Made by a program: the position numbers and the translations under genes. The notes under the pieces are model-generated. The model saw nothing but the letters and a program-made list of their open reading frames with translations, was not told where the DNA came from and did no database searches. From Chloroflexota bacterium (GTDB taxonomy: Bacteria > Chloroflexota > Anaerolineae > Anaerolineales > Villigracilaceae), in assembly GCA_020217065.1 (NCBI GenBank), contig JAIWOB010000152.1, positions 1 to 17,790 of the forward strand: DNA of 17,790 nt, written 5' to 3'. This document shows positions 1-6,759 of this stretch, piece after piece. Positions within the stretch are counted from its first letter, which is position 1; the number at the start of each line of letters is the position of its first letter.

Positions 1-1074
1 GACGCCCGCCTTCTTAACCGCGCTTGCCGAATCGCCGCCGCCGATGACGGTGGTCGCGCCGGATTCAGCCAGCAACTTAGCGAGGGCGAACGTGCCTTCG
101 GCAAATTTCGGCATCTCGAAGACGCCCACGGGTCCGTTCCAGACCACGAGTTTGGCTCCGCTTAACGACGCCTTATACAATTCCAGGGTCTTAGTACCAA
201 CGTCCATCATGCGCCAACCGGCGGGGATTTTATCCACATCCACAACTTGGGAATTGGCTTCGGCGTCGAATTTATCCGCAACAACGGCGTCCACAGGCAA
301 AATCAACTTATCGCCGGATTTCGCCAGGATGGATTTGGCGGTTTCAATGGAGGCTTCTTCGACAAGGCTGTCTTGCATATTCAAGCCTTTCGCCGCGAGG
401 AAAGTGTTCGCCATGCCACCGCCGATAATTAACTTATCGCACTTGGCGAGCAGGGTTTCGACAACCAAAATCTTATCGCTGATTTTTGCACCGCCAAGAA
501 TGGCGACGTAAGGATGTTCGGGATTGGCTATCGCGCGTCCAAGATATTCGAGCTCCTGTTCCATCAGGAAGCCAGAAACGGCGGGCAGGAAACGCGCCAC
601 GCCCTCGGTGGAAGAATGGGCGCGGTGCGCGGAACCAAACGCGTCGTTGACATACACTTCTCCCAACGCCGCCATCTGCTTGGCAAGGTCGAGGTCGTTC
701 TTTTCTTCGCCTTTGTGAAAGCGGGTGTTCTCGAGCATTAACACTTCGCCGGGCTTTAATTCCTTCGCCATCTTTTCCACTTCAGGACCGACGCAATCAG
801 GAGCCATCTTAACGGGTTTTCCCAATAACGCAGCCAGCGCTTCGGAAGCGGCTTTCAGGCTGAACTCAGGGTCGGGTCCGCCTTTGGGACGCCCAAGATG
901 GCTCATCAGAATGACAGACGCGCCTTGTTCCAAAACGTACTGGATGGTCGGCAGCGCGGCTTTGATTCGCTTGTCGTCGGTGACTTTGCCGTCCGCCATT
1001 GGCACGTTGAAGTCTACGCGCATCAATACGCGCTTGCCCTTGAGGTCAATATCCTTAACGGTCTTCTTATTCAT
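1..1074 (-). CDS. pgk: Phosphoglycerate kinase, C-terminus cut off by window start
   Basis: Phosphoglycerate kinase transfers phosphate between 1,3-bisphosphoglycerate and ADP in cytoplasmic glycolysis/gluconeogenesis. I translated the minus strand from ATG at 1074 and obtained 358 uninterrupted codons to the window edge; the family is about 395 residues, so roughly the last 35-40 are missing. Family motifs are in order: VDFNVP (20-25), the substrate-binding arginine in [12 protein letters not shown] (33-44), SHLGRP (58-63), GGAKISDK (194-201), NGPVGVFE (313-320) and the nucleotide-binding glycine loop GGGDS (345-349). A GGAG at 1084-1081 lies 6 nt before the ATG and fixes the start. It follows gap by 81 nt on the same strand, the usual gap-pgk order, so co-transcription is likely, with a hairpin between the two that may modulate read-through. 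Nothing looks broken. Identification is very secure. Confidence 0.97.
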   Translation of the reverse strand, partial: MNKKTVKDIDLKGKRVLMRVDFNVPMADGKVTDDKRIKAALPTIQYVLEQGASVILMSHLGRPKGGPDPEFSLKAASEALAALLGKPVKMAPDCVGPEVEKMAKELKPGEVLMLENTRFHKGEEKNDLDLAKQMAALGEVYVNDAFGSAHRAHSSTEGVARFLPAVSGFLMEQELEYLGRAIANPEHPYVAILGGAKISDKILVVETLLAKCDKLIIGGGMANTFLAAKGLNMQDSLVEEASIETAKSILAKSGDKLILPVDAVVADKFDAEANSQVVDVDKIPAGWRMMDVGTKTLELYKASLSGAKLVVWNGPVGVFEMPKFAEGTFALAKLLAESGATTVIGGGDSASAVKKAGV

Positions 1075-1101
1075 ACGGTTCTCCAGTCGTGTCCAGGTAT
1101 C

Positions 1102-1136
1102 AAAAGTGTCGAAGCGCCCCTGACGCATTCGACACT
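1102..1136 (-). terminator. Hairpin with short U-run between gap and pgk (possible partial terminator or processing site)
   Basis: Arms AGTGTCGAA (1136-1128 read on the minus strand) and TTCGACACT (1113-1105) form a perfect 9-bp stem. Inside the 14-nt loop GCG and CGC can add three more pairs beside a one-base bulge. Only four U residues follow, so full termination is unlikely. Placed in the 81-nt gap-pgk spacer, it could lower pgk transcription relative to gap or protect the 3' end of a gap mRNA. The structure is seen in the sequence; the role is inferred. Confidence 0.5.
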
Positions 1137-1155
1137 CTGAAACCCTCGATATTTT

Positions 1156-2214
1156 TTAGAGCGATTTCGCCATCAACGCAGCCAGGTCGGCGGTGCGGCA
1201 GGAATAGCCCCACTCGTTATCATACCAGGTGACGACCTTGACAAAGTTGCTCTTTTCCTTGCCAAGAACGCTGGTAAAGGGCAGGTCCACCGAGGAGCTG
1301 TAGGAGCTGCCCTTGAAATCCATGCTGACAAGAGGCTCGTCCACGGCTTCGAGAATACCCTTGAAGCGCGGCTGTTTGGCGGCGTCGCGGAATGCCTGGC
1401 GCAGTTCTTCGGTGGTGGTTTCCTTTTCGAGTTCAGCGGTGAAGTCTACCACCGAAACTGTGGGGGTCGGCACGCGCAGGGAATAGCCGTCAAATTTGCC
1501 CTTCAATTCCGGGATGACAAGCGCAACCGCTTTGGCGGCGCCGGTGGTGGTCGGGATAATGTTCAAGCCAGAAGCGCGGGCGCGGCGCAAGTCGGAATGC
1601 GGCATATCCAACACTTTCTGGTCGTTGGTGTAAGAATGGACGGTGGTCATGAATCCGCGCTTGATGATGAATTTGTCATGCACAACCTTGGCGGCGGGAG
1701 CCAGACAGTTGGTGGTGCAGGAGGCATTTGAAACGACGTGATGCTTGGCGGGGTCGTACTTGTCTTCGTTGACGCCTAAAACCACGGTCAGGTCTTCGCC
1801 TTCAGCGGGAGCCGAAATGATGACTTTCTTCGCCCCGCCAGCGGTAATGTGGTTGACCGCGCCCTTGACCGTCTTGCCTTTCTTGTTTACGCCGTCTTCC
1901 TTGATGGTAAACAGACCGGTCGACTCGATGACGATTTCAACGCCGAGGTCGCTCCATTTGATGGCGGCAGGGTCGGTCTCCTTGAAGACTTTAACCTTTT
2001 TGCCGTCAATCATCAGTCCGTCATCGGCGACTTCCACCGCGCCGTTGAAACGCCCGTAAGTCGAATCATACTTCAGCAAGTGCGCCATGGTCTTCATGTC
2101 GCCAATATCGTTGAAGGCAACGACTTCCAATTCGTTCGGGTACATATCGCGAATCGCTTTTAGTACCTGGCGTCCAATGCGCCCAAATCCGTTAATACCA
2201 ACTTTTACTGCCAT
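1156..2214 (-). CDS. gap: Glyceraldehyde-3-phosphate dehydrogenase, type I
   Basis: This enzyme oxidises and phosphorylates glyceraldehyde 3-phosphate to 1,3-bisphosphoglycerate in cytoplasmic glycolysis. The Rossmann motif [10 protein letters not shown] is at residues 7-16, the active site SNASCTTNC has catalytic Cys166, and His193 lies in TVHSYTNDQ; the C-terminal WYDNEWGYS block is present. Asn35-Asp36 after the second beta strand is typical of NAD-preferring glycolytic enzymes. The protein is 352 residues, longer than the usual 330-340, because of about 12 extra residues around positions 109-126 (lysine- and glycine-rich) between the conserved STGLF and [11 protein letters not shown] segments. 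AAGGAG at 2228-2223, 8 nt before the ATG, supports the start. It lies between yvcK (110 nt upstream) and pgk (81 nt downstream), all on the same strand. A possible promoter of its own lies at 2302-2273. Confidence 0.97.
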   Translation of the reverse strand: MAVKVGINGFGRIGRQVLKAIRDMYPNELEVVAFNDIGDMKTMAHLLKYDSTYGRFNGAVEVADDGLMIDGKKVKVFKETDPAAIKWSDLGVEIVIESTGLFTIKEDGVNKKGKTVKGAVNHITAGGAKKVIISAPAEGEDLTVVLGVNEDKYDPAKHHVVSNASCTTNCLAPAAKVVHDKFIIKRGFMTTVHSYTNDQKVLDMPHSDLRRARASGLNIIPTTTGAAKAVALVIPELKGKFDGYSLRVPTPTVSVVDFTAELEKETTTEELRQAFRDAAKQPRFKGILEAVDEPLVSMDFKGSSYSSSVDLPFTSVLGKEKSNFVKVVTWYDNEWGYSCRTADLAALMAKSL

Positions 2215-2272
2215 TTTGATTTCTCCTTAAAGAAAGTAGTGTTGTGTGATTTTTTGCACAAATTGATATATT

Positions 2273-2302
2273 TTATCACAGGTTGTATAAATCACTTGCC
2301 AA
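2273..2302 (-). promoter_or_regulatory. Possible sigma-70-type promoter of gap
   Basis: On the minus strand TTGGCA (2302-2297) is followed after 18 nt by TGATAA (2278-2273), in an AT-rich stretch about 60 nt before the gap start. The -35 is good and the -10 is fair. A second -10-like TATAAT at 2318-2313 lacks a recognisable -35. The element is plausible because the yvcK-gap spacer is 110 nt, but it was judged by eye only. Confidence 0.35.
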
Positions 2303-2324
2303 ACGCCCTGAATTATAACGGCAT

Positions 2325-3647
2325 TTACGCCCTGCTCTCGGTCAGGGGGCCGGTGCGCTCATAGAAGATGTCCATGATAACCTGCGCCAGTTTTTCGGAA
2401 TCGTGCCGCCAAGGATGGGCGTCGTCCGCCAAATCGGCGCAGTAAGCGCGAGAATCCGATAGAGTTTTTTCGTCCACGCGAACCCATTGAGAAGACGCCC
2501 CAATATCATGTTCATAATTATCGTTGCACAAAACCAGGTCGAAAATGTTTTCGCCCACATGATTTTCCAACGCGCGCACGTGGTCGTAACAGGTAAAGAA
2601 ATCGGTCTCGCCGGATTGAGTGGCGATATTGCAGACATAAATTTTGAGCGCGCGGCTGGTTTGGATGGCGGCAAGCAGGTCATGAACCAGAAGGTTGGGC
2701 AGAATACTGGTATAGAGACTGCCGGGACCCACCACAATCATATCGGCGTTCAGGATGGCTTTGATGACAGGGGGAAACGCGGGCGCATTATCCGGTTCCA
2801 GCCAAACGCGATTGACCCTGCCCGCCATGGCTGGGATTTTACTCTCCCCTTCTACGCGGACCTCGTTTACTGAGTGCGGCAATTCGACGCTGGCAACCAG
2901 TTTGACGTCGTGAAGCGTGGAGGGAAGCACCCGCCCATTGACCGAAAGCGCCCGCCCCGATTCGACGACCGCATCCTCAAAACTTCCGGTAATATCCGCC
3001 AAAGCGGCAATGAATAAATTCCCAAACGAGTGTCCTTCAAGCTCCGGCGAACCGCTGAAGCGGTATTGAAAAAGTTGGGTGAGCAAGGCTTCATCGTTAG
3101 AAAGGGCGGCGAGACAGTTTCGAATATCTCCCGGCGGAAGGATGCCATGGCTCTCGCGCAGCCTACCGGAAGAACCGCCGTCATCCGCCACAGTGACCAC
3201 CGCCGTCAGGTTGCTGGTGTGAAACTTCAAACCGCGCAGCAGCGTCGAAAGTCCGTGCCCGCCGCCAATGGCGACAATTCTCGGTCCGCGTTCGCGGCGG
3301 CGGTAATTCTTAATCTGCCGCAGCACGTCATCCCCAGGGCGAACAAAAGGCTGAAGCACCGAACGATTCAACTTCAAAATTCCGTACGTTACAAACCCGA
3401 CGCCCAACGCGCCAAAGACAACCGCCCGCCAAATGCGCGGAATGAAGCGCAAAGAGGCGTAGGAAAGCAGAGTCAGCAGGATTGGGTTGGAAGAATCGGT
3501 TCGGTACAGGTCAATTAAAACGATTGCAAAGCCCAACCCAAGCAGCGTGATGCCAGCCAGCACAAGGGCAAACCAGCGCTTGACTCCCAACCCGGGGCGA
3601 AACCAGCGCAAGGCTTTCCAAACCGTCACAGGAACAAGACGCGGCAC
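2325..3647 (-). CDS. yvcK: YvcK/CofD-like UDP-sugar-binding regulator with N-terminal membrane anchor
   Basis: YvcK proteins bind UDP-N-acetylglucosamine and are needed for growth on gluconeogenic carbon sources and for cell-wall homeostasis in Bacillus and relatives; their fold resembles the 2-phospho-L-lactate transferase CofD. The core runs from about residue 120 to 430, with IGGGHGLSTLLRGLK (127-141), VADDGGSSGRLR (153-164) and GDIRNCLAAL (173-182). The roughly 120 residues before it carry two hydrophobic stretches (about 26-47 and 72-92), so the protein is probably membrane-anchored with the core in the cytoplasm; the Bacillus homologue is a soluble protein of about 320 residues. The start is GTG at 3647. 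No Shine-Dalgarno precedes it, but a near-consensus promoter places transcription start on this codon. It heads the yvcK-gap-pgk strand. Family assignment is secure; the role here is inferred. Confidence 0.92.
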   Translation of the reverse strand: MPRLVPVTVWKALRWFRPGLGVKRWFALVLAGITLLGLGFAIVLIDLYRTDSSNPILLTLLSYASLRFIPRIWRAVVFGALGVGFVTYGILKLNRSVLQPFVRPGDDVLRQIKNYRRRERGPRIVAIGGGHGLSTLLRGLKFHTSNLTAVVTVADDGGSSGRLRESHGILPPGDIRNCLAALSNDEALLTQLFQYRFSGSPELEGHSFGNLFIAALADITGSFEDAVVESGRALSVNGRVLPSTLHDVKLVASVELPHSVNEVRVEGESKIPAMAGRVNRVWLEPDNAPAFPPVIKAILNADMIVVGPGSLYTSILPNLLVHDLLAAIQTSRALKIYVCNIATQSGETDFFTCYDHVRALENHVGENIFDLVLCNDNYEHDIGASSQWVRVDEKTLSDSRAYCADLADDAHPWRHDSEKLAQVIMDIFYERTGPLTESRA

Positions 3648-3653
3648 GAAAAG

Positions 3654-3682
3654 ATAATAGCAGGATTTTCGTCATAAGTCAA
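3654..3682 (-). promoter_or_regulatory. yvcK promoter predicting a leaderless transcript
   Basis: On the minus strand TTGACT (3682-3677), a 17-nt spacer and TATTAT (3659-3654) form a near-consensus sigma-70-type promoter. Six nucleotides (CTTTTC) separate the -10 hexamer from the GTG start codon, so the expected first transcribed base is the G of GTG at 3647. No ribosome binding site lies upstream of the GTG, consistent with leaderless translation. Confidence 0.75.
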
Positions 3683-3735
3683 AAAGATGGGAATTTTTAT
3701 AAGCCGGCTCATGTTATGAAGTTTAAGAAACGGGG

Positions 3736-3764
3736 TTGACTTTTCAGAAAAATCGTGGAATAAT
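3736..3764 (+). promoter_or_regulatory. Promoter of the LacI-family regulator gene
   Basis: TTGACT (3736-3741), a 17-nt spacer and AATAAT (3759-3764) give a strong sigma-70-type promoter. Transcription would start near 3771, the first base of the palindromic operator, about 49 nt before the regulator's ATG. It is divergent from the yvcK promoter, with about 54 nt between the two -35 boxes. Confidence 0.75.
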
Positions 3765-3770
3765 AAATTA

Positions 3771-3796
3771 CGGTAACGTTACCGGTATTGATACCG
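3771..3796 (+). promoter_or_regulatory. Two overlapping palindromic operators for a LacI-family repressor
   Basis: CGGTAACGTTACCG (3771-3784) is a perfect 14-bp palindrome with a central CG, the symmetry expected for LacI/PurR-type operators. A second, CGGTATTGATACCG (3783-3796), has the same outer CGGTA/TACCG half-sites with an imperfect TG centre, and shares two bases with the first, so the two centres are 12 bp apart. The pair covers the predicted transcription start of the regulator gene, so autorepression is the simplest reading. Confidence 0.8.
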
Positions 3797-3819
3797 AACA
3801 CCTCTGAATTAGGTTTGCC

Positions 3820-4833
3820 ATGCAGCGCAAAAAACACGCCGTTACAATTCAGGATGTTGCCAAAGCCGCCAAAGTGTCGGTTTCGACGGTTTCGCGCGTG
3901 CTGAACGGAAAGGTTGACGTCGCCAACGAGACTCAGGAGCGGATACTTTCGGTTATCGCCCAATTAGGTTATACCTCCAACCTGGCAGCCCGAAGCATGC
4001 GCAGCCGCCGAAAAAACCTGATTGGGCTGGTGGTTCCAGATATCGGCTTTCCATATTCAATTGAAATCATGAAGGGGATTAATCGCGCAATTGCCCAATC
4101 AAAATTCGATTTACTGGTTTACACAACGGGGGACGTTAGAAAGAACGGAAGCGCTCTCCATGAACAACATTATGTTTCCCTGCTAAATAATTCCGTCACC
4201 GACGGCGTAATTATTGTGGCGTCCGCCGCCTCAGACTTCATTACCAACGCACCCATCGTCGCCGTTGACCCTCACATCGTCAATCCCAACTACCCCTACG
4301 TCCAAGGCACCAATTATCAGGGGGCGCTTGAAATCATGGAATACCTGCTGGGGTTGGGACACCGCCGCATCGGCTTCATTAACGGAAGACCCGAAATTGC
4401 CAGCGCGCAGCGGCGTTTGGAAGGATACAAAGACGCGCTCAAAGCGGCAAACATCAAAGTGGACGAAAGTCTCATTGTGCCAGGCGATTTCGTTCAACCC
4501 GCCGCTTATAAATCCACCCTGCAATTACTATCTTTGAAAGACCCGCCTACGGCAATCTTTGCCGCCAACGACCAATCTGCCATGGGAGTTTACCAGGCGG
4601 CGGAAGAATTGGGATTCCGCATACCCGAAGACCTGTCCGTCGTGGGGTTTGATAATATTTCCGAAGCAAAATACATGGGACTGACCACCATGGACCAATC
4701 CCTGGACGAAATGGGGTATGCGGCGGTTCAAATGCTTATTAAACTCATTCAAAAGGAACCGGTCGAAACGGAGGCGCACAAAATTCCAACCAAACTCATC
4801 GTTCGAACCTCGTGCAGTAAACCGCGCCATTGA
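3820..4833 (+). CDS. LacI-family transcriptional regulator
   Basis: This is a sugar-responsive DNA-binding repressor of the LacI/GalR family, 337 residues, the usual length. The N-terminal helix-turn-helix is at about 8-28 (VTIQDVAKAAKVSVSTVSRV), followed by the hinge helix around 53-62 (SNLAARSMRS) that inserts into the operator centre, and a periplasmic-binding-protein-like effector domain from about 66 to the end (LIGLVVPDI, VVGFDNISEAKYMGL near the C-terminus). A weak AGG lies 6 nt before the ATG. Its own promoter and overlapping operators lie directly upstream, indicating autoregulation. It precedes the sugar transporter and glycosidase genes on the same strand by 283 nt, so it most likely controls them, with a cello-oligosaccharide or glucose-derived effector; the effector cannot be read from the sequence. 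Confidence 0.93.
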   Translation: MQRKKHAVTIQDVAKAAKVSVSTVSRVLNGKVDVANETQERILSVIAQLGYTSNLAARSMRSRRKNLIGLVVPDIGFPYSIEIMKGINRAIAQSKFDLLVYTTGDVRKNGSALHEQHYVSLLNNSVTDGVIIVASAASDFITNAPIVAVDPHIVNPNYPYVQGTNYQGALEIMEYLLGLGHRRIGFINGRPEIASAQRRLEGYKDALKAANIKVDESLIVPGDFVQPAAYKSTLQLLSLKDPPTAIFAANDQSAMGVYQAAEELGFRIPEDLSVVGFDNISEAKYMGLTTMDQSLDEMGYAAVQMLIKLIQKEPVETEAHKIPTKLIVRTSCSKPRH

Positions 4834-4890
4834 AAACGCCGTCCATCCATAAGAACTCCCCCCTCAGCGCAAGCGGCTACGGGAGAAGTT

Positions 4891-4915
4891 GAAAGGCAAT
4901 TTTCCAACGCCTTTC
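4891..4915 (+). terminator. Weak hairpin downstream of the LacI gene
   Basis: GAAAGGC (4891-4897) and GCCTTTC (4909-4915) form a 7-bp stem with an 11-nt loop about 57 nt after the regulator's stop codon. The following bases are T-containing but not a true T-run, so it would terminate poorly and some read-through into the transporter genes is possible. Confidence 0.3.
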
Positions 4916-5000
4916 TCGATTTATTCGGAAAATTTTAATTCATGGAGGCGCCTGAAAATAAAAAACATAATTCTCATTTCACCCTGCTGTTTTGGAAACG

Positions 5001-5077
5001 GACGACCGACTCTCAGAACGAGAATCGGTCGTCGGTGAGGAGGAATCCACTGCCGCGTCAAGGTCAAGTGGAATTCC
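5001..5077 (+). promoter_or_regulatory. Two consecutive hairpins in the leader of the sugar-binding protein gene
   Basis: In the 283-nt spacer 4834-5116, GACGACCGA (5001-5009) pairs perfectly with TCGGTCGTC (5025-5033); inside, TCTC and GAGA add four pairs around a 5-nt loop. A second stem pairs GGAATCCACT (5042-5051) with AGTGGAATTCC (5067-5077) with a single bulged A. Neither is followed by a T-run. They end about 25 nt before the ribosome binding site. A possible -10 (CATAAT, 4966-4971) lies just upstream without a good -35. The structures are visible; a function in mRNA stability or regulation is inferred. No copy of the lacI operator was found in this spacer. Confidence 0.5.
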
Positions 5078-5116
5078 GACTCCGAAATATATCACAATAT
5101 CAAGGAGTATAAGAAA

Positions 5117-6574
5117 ATGAAACGTTTAAATCTTGTTCTCTCGTTGCTTGTGGCGTTGAGCATGGCGCTTGCATCTTGCGGCGCGCCTTCTACCGAAGCG
5201 CCCGCCGCCGAAGCCCCTGCCGCCGAAGCCCCTGCCGCTGAAGCCCCTGCCGCCGAAGCGCCCGCCGAGAGCGGTAAGACCGTCCTCAACGTTTGGTCGT
5301 TTACGAATGAGATTCGCACTATGGCAATTGCATTCGAAGGCAAACACCCGGACGTGGACGTCGTCTACACGATGATTCCGATGACCAACGGCGAATATCA
5401 GACAAAGCTTAAGGCTTCTCTTGGCACAAAAGACATTCCCGATGTTGTGGCGTTGGAAGCCGCTTTTGTCAAAGAATGGGTAGAAGCGGACTTTTTGGCT
5501 GACCTCAACGAATTCCTGCCGCTCGCCGAAGAACTCAAGACCTATCCCGCGGTCGTTCAAGTCGGCACTTACGAAGGCGTGACAAAAGCCTACTCTTACC
5601 AAGCTACGCCGGGCGCTTTCTTCTACCGCCGCAGCATTGCAAAGGAATGCCTCGGCACAGACGACCCCGAAGAAGTGCAGGCGATGGTTTCCGATATTGA
5701 CAAATTTGTGGAAACCGCCGACAAGATTCAAAAATGCAACAAAGATTACTTCATGGTCGGCACTTCCGCCGAATTATTCAACCCCTTCCTCGCAAATCGC
5801 AAGCAGCCGTGGATTGTGGACGGCGAACTTGTCATTGACCCGAAGGTGGTGGAATACATCCACTTCGCCAAGATGATGCGCGAAAAGGGCTATGAGTCGC
5901 AGGCGCAGCAGTGGTCTGAAGGCTGGTTCGCCGGCATGAACGATACGCTGACAGGCGCCGACGGCACGCCGAAGAAAGTCTTCTGCTATTTCCTGCCGAC
6001 TTGGGGTCTGCCCTACGTTTTGATTCCCAACTCGAAGAGCGACACCACCGACACCGGCGGCGACTGGGCGATGATTAACGGACCGCTCGCGTACCAGTGG
6101 GGCGGCACTTGGGTTGGCGCAATGAAGGACAGCCCCAACCTTGAGTTGGCGAAGGAATTCGTGAAATTCGTCGCTCTCGACGAAGAGAACTTGACCAACT
6201 GGGCGACAGGCGTTTACACCAACGAATACTTGAAAGCCATTGACCCCGAAACGCCAGACGACCAGGCGCAGGCTCCCGGCGACTTTGTCTCCAGCCAGGT
6301 GGTGGTCGAGAAGATTACTCCCCAATTCGACGGCTCCGACCTCTATAAATGGCTTGGCGGGCAGAACAACTACGAAGCCTTTAATAAGGCTGCTCCAAAA
6401 GTCAACGGAGCCTTGCTCACCGGCTCGGATGACGCCATCCAGCGCGCTCTCGAAAGCCAGCGCGACCAATACTTAAACGGCGAAATTGACGAAGCCACAA
6501 TGTGGGCGCAGTGGCTTGACCTGGTTCGCAATGAATTTCCCGACCTGGTCATCCCTGAGCCTCCGGTGAAGTAA
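5117..6574 (+). CDS. ABC transporter sugar-binding lipoprotein (CUT1 family)
   Basis: This is the extracytoplasmic substrate-binding protein of a carbohydrate ABC importer, family SBP_bac_1-like, 485 residues. A lipoprotein signal peptide occupies residues 1-20 with lipobox LASC and Cys21 as the predicted lipidated residue. It is followed by a flexible Ala-Pro-Glu linker made of five EAPAA-type repeats (about 27-51), then the mature domain starting at TVLNVWSF (55-62) with the typical YQTKLKASLGTKDIPDVVAL segment. AAGGAG at 5102-5107, 9 nt before the ATG, supports the start. The two permease genes follow, the first after 185 nt containing a strong hairpin. The neighbouring beta-glycosidases and cellobiose-phosphorylase-like gene suggest cellobiose or short beta-glucan fragments as substrate, but this is inferred from context only. 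Confidence 0.93.
   Translation: MKRLNLVLSLLVALSMALASCGAPSTEAPAAEAPAAEAPAAEAPAAEAPAESGKTVLNVWSFTNEIRTMAIAFEGKHPDVDVVYTMIPMTNGEYQTKLKASLGTKDIPDVVALEAAFVKEWVEADFLADLNEFLPLAEELKTYPAVVQVGTYEGVTKAYSYQATPGAFFYRRSIAKECLGTDDPEEVQAMVSDIDKFVETADKIQKCNKDYFMVGTSAELFNPFLANRKQPWIVDGELVIDPKVVEYIHFAKMMREKGYESQAQQWSEGWFAGMNDTLTGADGTPKKVFCYFLPTWGLPYVLIPNSKSDTTDTGGDWAMINGPLAYQWGGTWVGAMKDSPNLELAKEFVKFVALDEENLTNWATGVYTNEYLKAIDPETPDDQAQAPGDFVSSQVVVEKITPQFDGSDLYKWLGGQNNYEAFNKAAPKVNGALLTGSDDAIQRALESQRDQYLNGEIDEATMWAQWLDLVRNEFPDLVIPEPPVK
5195..5269 (+). repeat. Five tandem 15-bp units coding for an EAPAA linker
   Basis: Five in-frame 15-bp units beginning GAAGC encode Glu-Ala-Pro-Ala-Ala (the last ends Ala-Glu). The three inner units are nearly identical in DNA, and the first and last share GAAGCGCCCGCCG, so the array has probably expanded by slippage. 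It forms the linker between the lipidated cysteine and the sugar-binding domain. Confidence 0.9.
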
Positions 6575-6590
6575 CCTTTACCTACACCAA

Positions 6591-6624
6591 GCCGGGGTTG
6601 CGCTTTGACAGGCGCAGCCCCGGC
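6591..6624 (+). ncRNA. Strong intercistronic hairpin after the binding-protein gene
   Basis: GCCGGGGTTGCGC (6591-6603) pairs with GCGCAGCCCCGGC (6612-6624): 13 pairs with one G-U wobble and an 8-nt loop. No T-run follows. It starts 16 nt after the stop codon of the binding-protein gene. In other sugar operons (malE-malF of E. coli) such hairpins protect the binding-protein part of the mRNA from 3' decay and raise that protein over its permeases; the same role is likely here. It is an mRNA structure, not a separate RNA gene. Confidence 0.7.
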
Positions 6625-6681
6625 GTCCTGCAAACAACCTTGAATTGTTATTTTCAGGAGGGCGCGACTTTCAGGTCGGAT

Positions 6682-6697
6682 TTCCTGCAGGCAGGAA
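6682..6697. repeat. 16-bp inverted repeat upstream of the first permease
   Basis: TTCCTGC (6682-6688) and GCAGGAA (6691-6697) form a 7-bp inverted repeat separated by AG. It lies 62 nt before the permease start in the 185-nt spacer 6575-6759. It could be a protein-binding site or a small hairpin; no clear promoter was seen beside it. Apart from this and the hairpin at 6591-6624 the spacer holds nothing recognisable. Confidence 0.3.
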
Positions 6698-6759
6698 TAA
6701 GGAATTATGTTGTCTCTTTTTTGAAAGGCTGTCCGAACATTTTATCGCCAGGAGCTGTC

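Noticed and set aside
44..1140. Plus-strand open frames opposite pgk
   Set aside because: They are antisense to a complete run of phosphoglycerate kinase motifs on the minus strand and resemble no protein family.
2313..2318. Perfect TATAAT on the minus strand downstream of yvcK
   Set aside because: No acceptable -35 at 16-18 bp; the site at 2302-2273 is a better candidate for gap.
5126..5731. Minus-strand open frame opposite the binding-protein gene
   Set aside because: Its Gly-Arg-rich part is only the complement of the 15-bp EAPAA repeat; no ribosome binding site or family resemblance.
6598..6759. Upstream ATG that would lengthen the first permease by 54 residues
   Set aside because: It lies inside the intercistronic hairpin, lacks a ribosome binding site, and the extension does not look like a permease; ATG 6760 has AGGAG 5 nt upstream.
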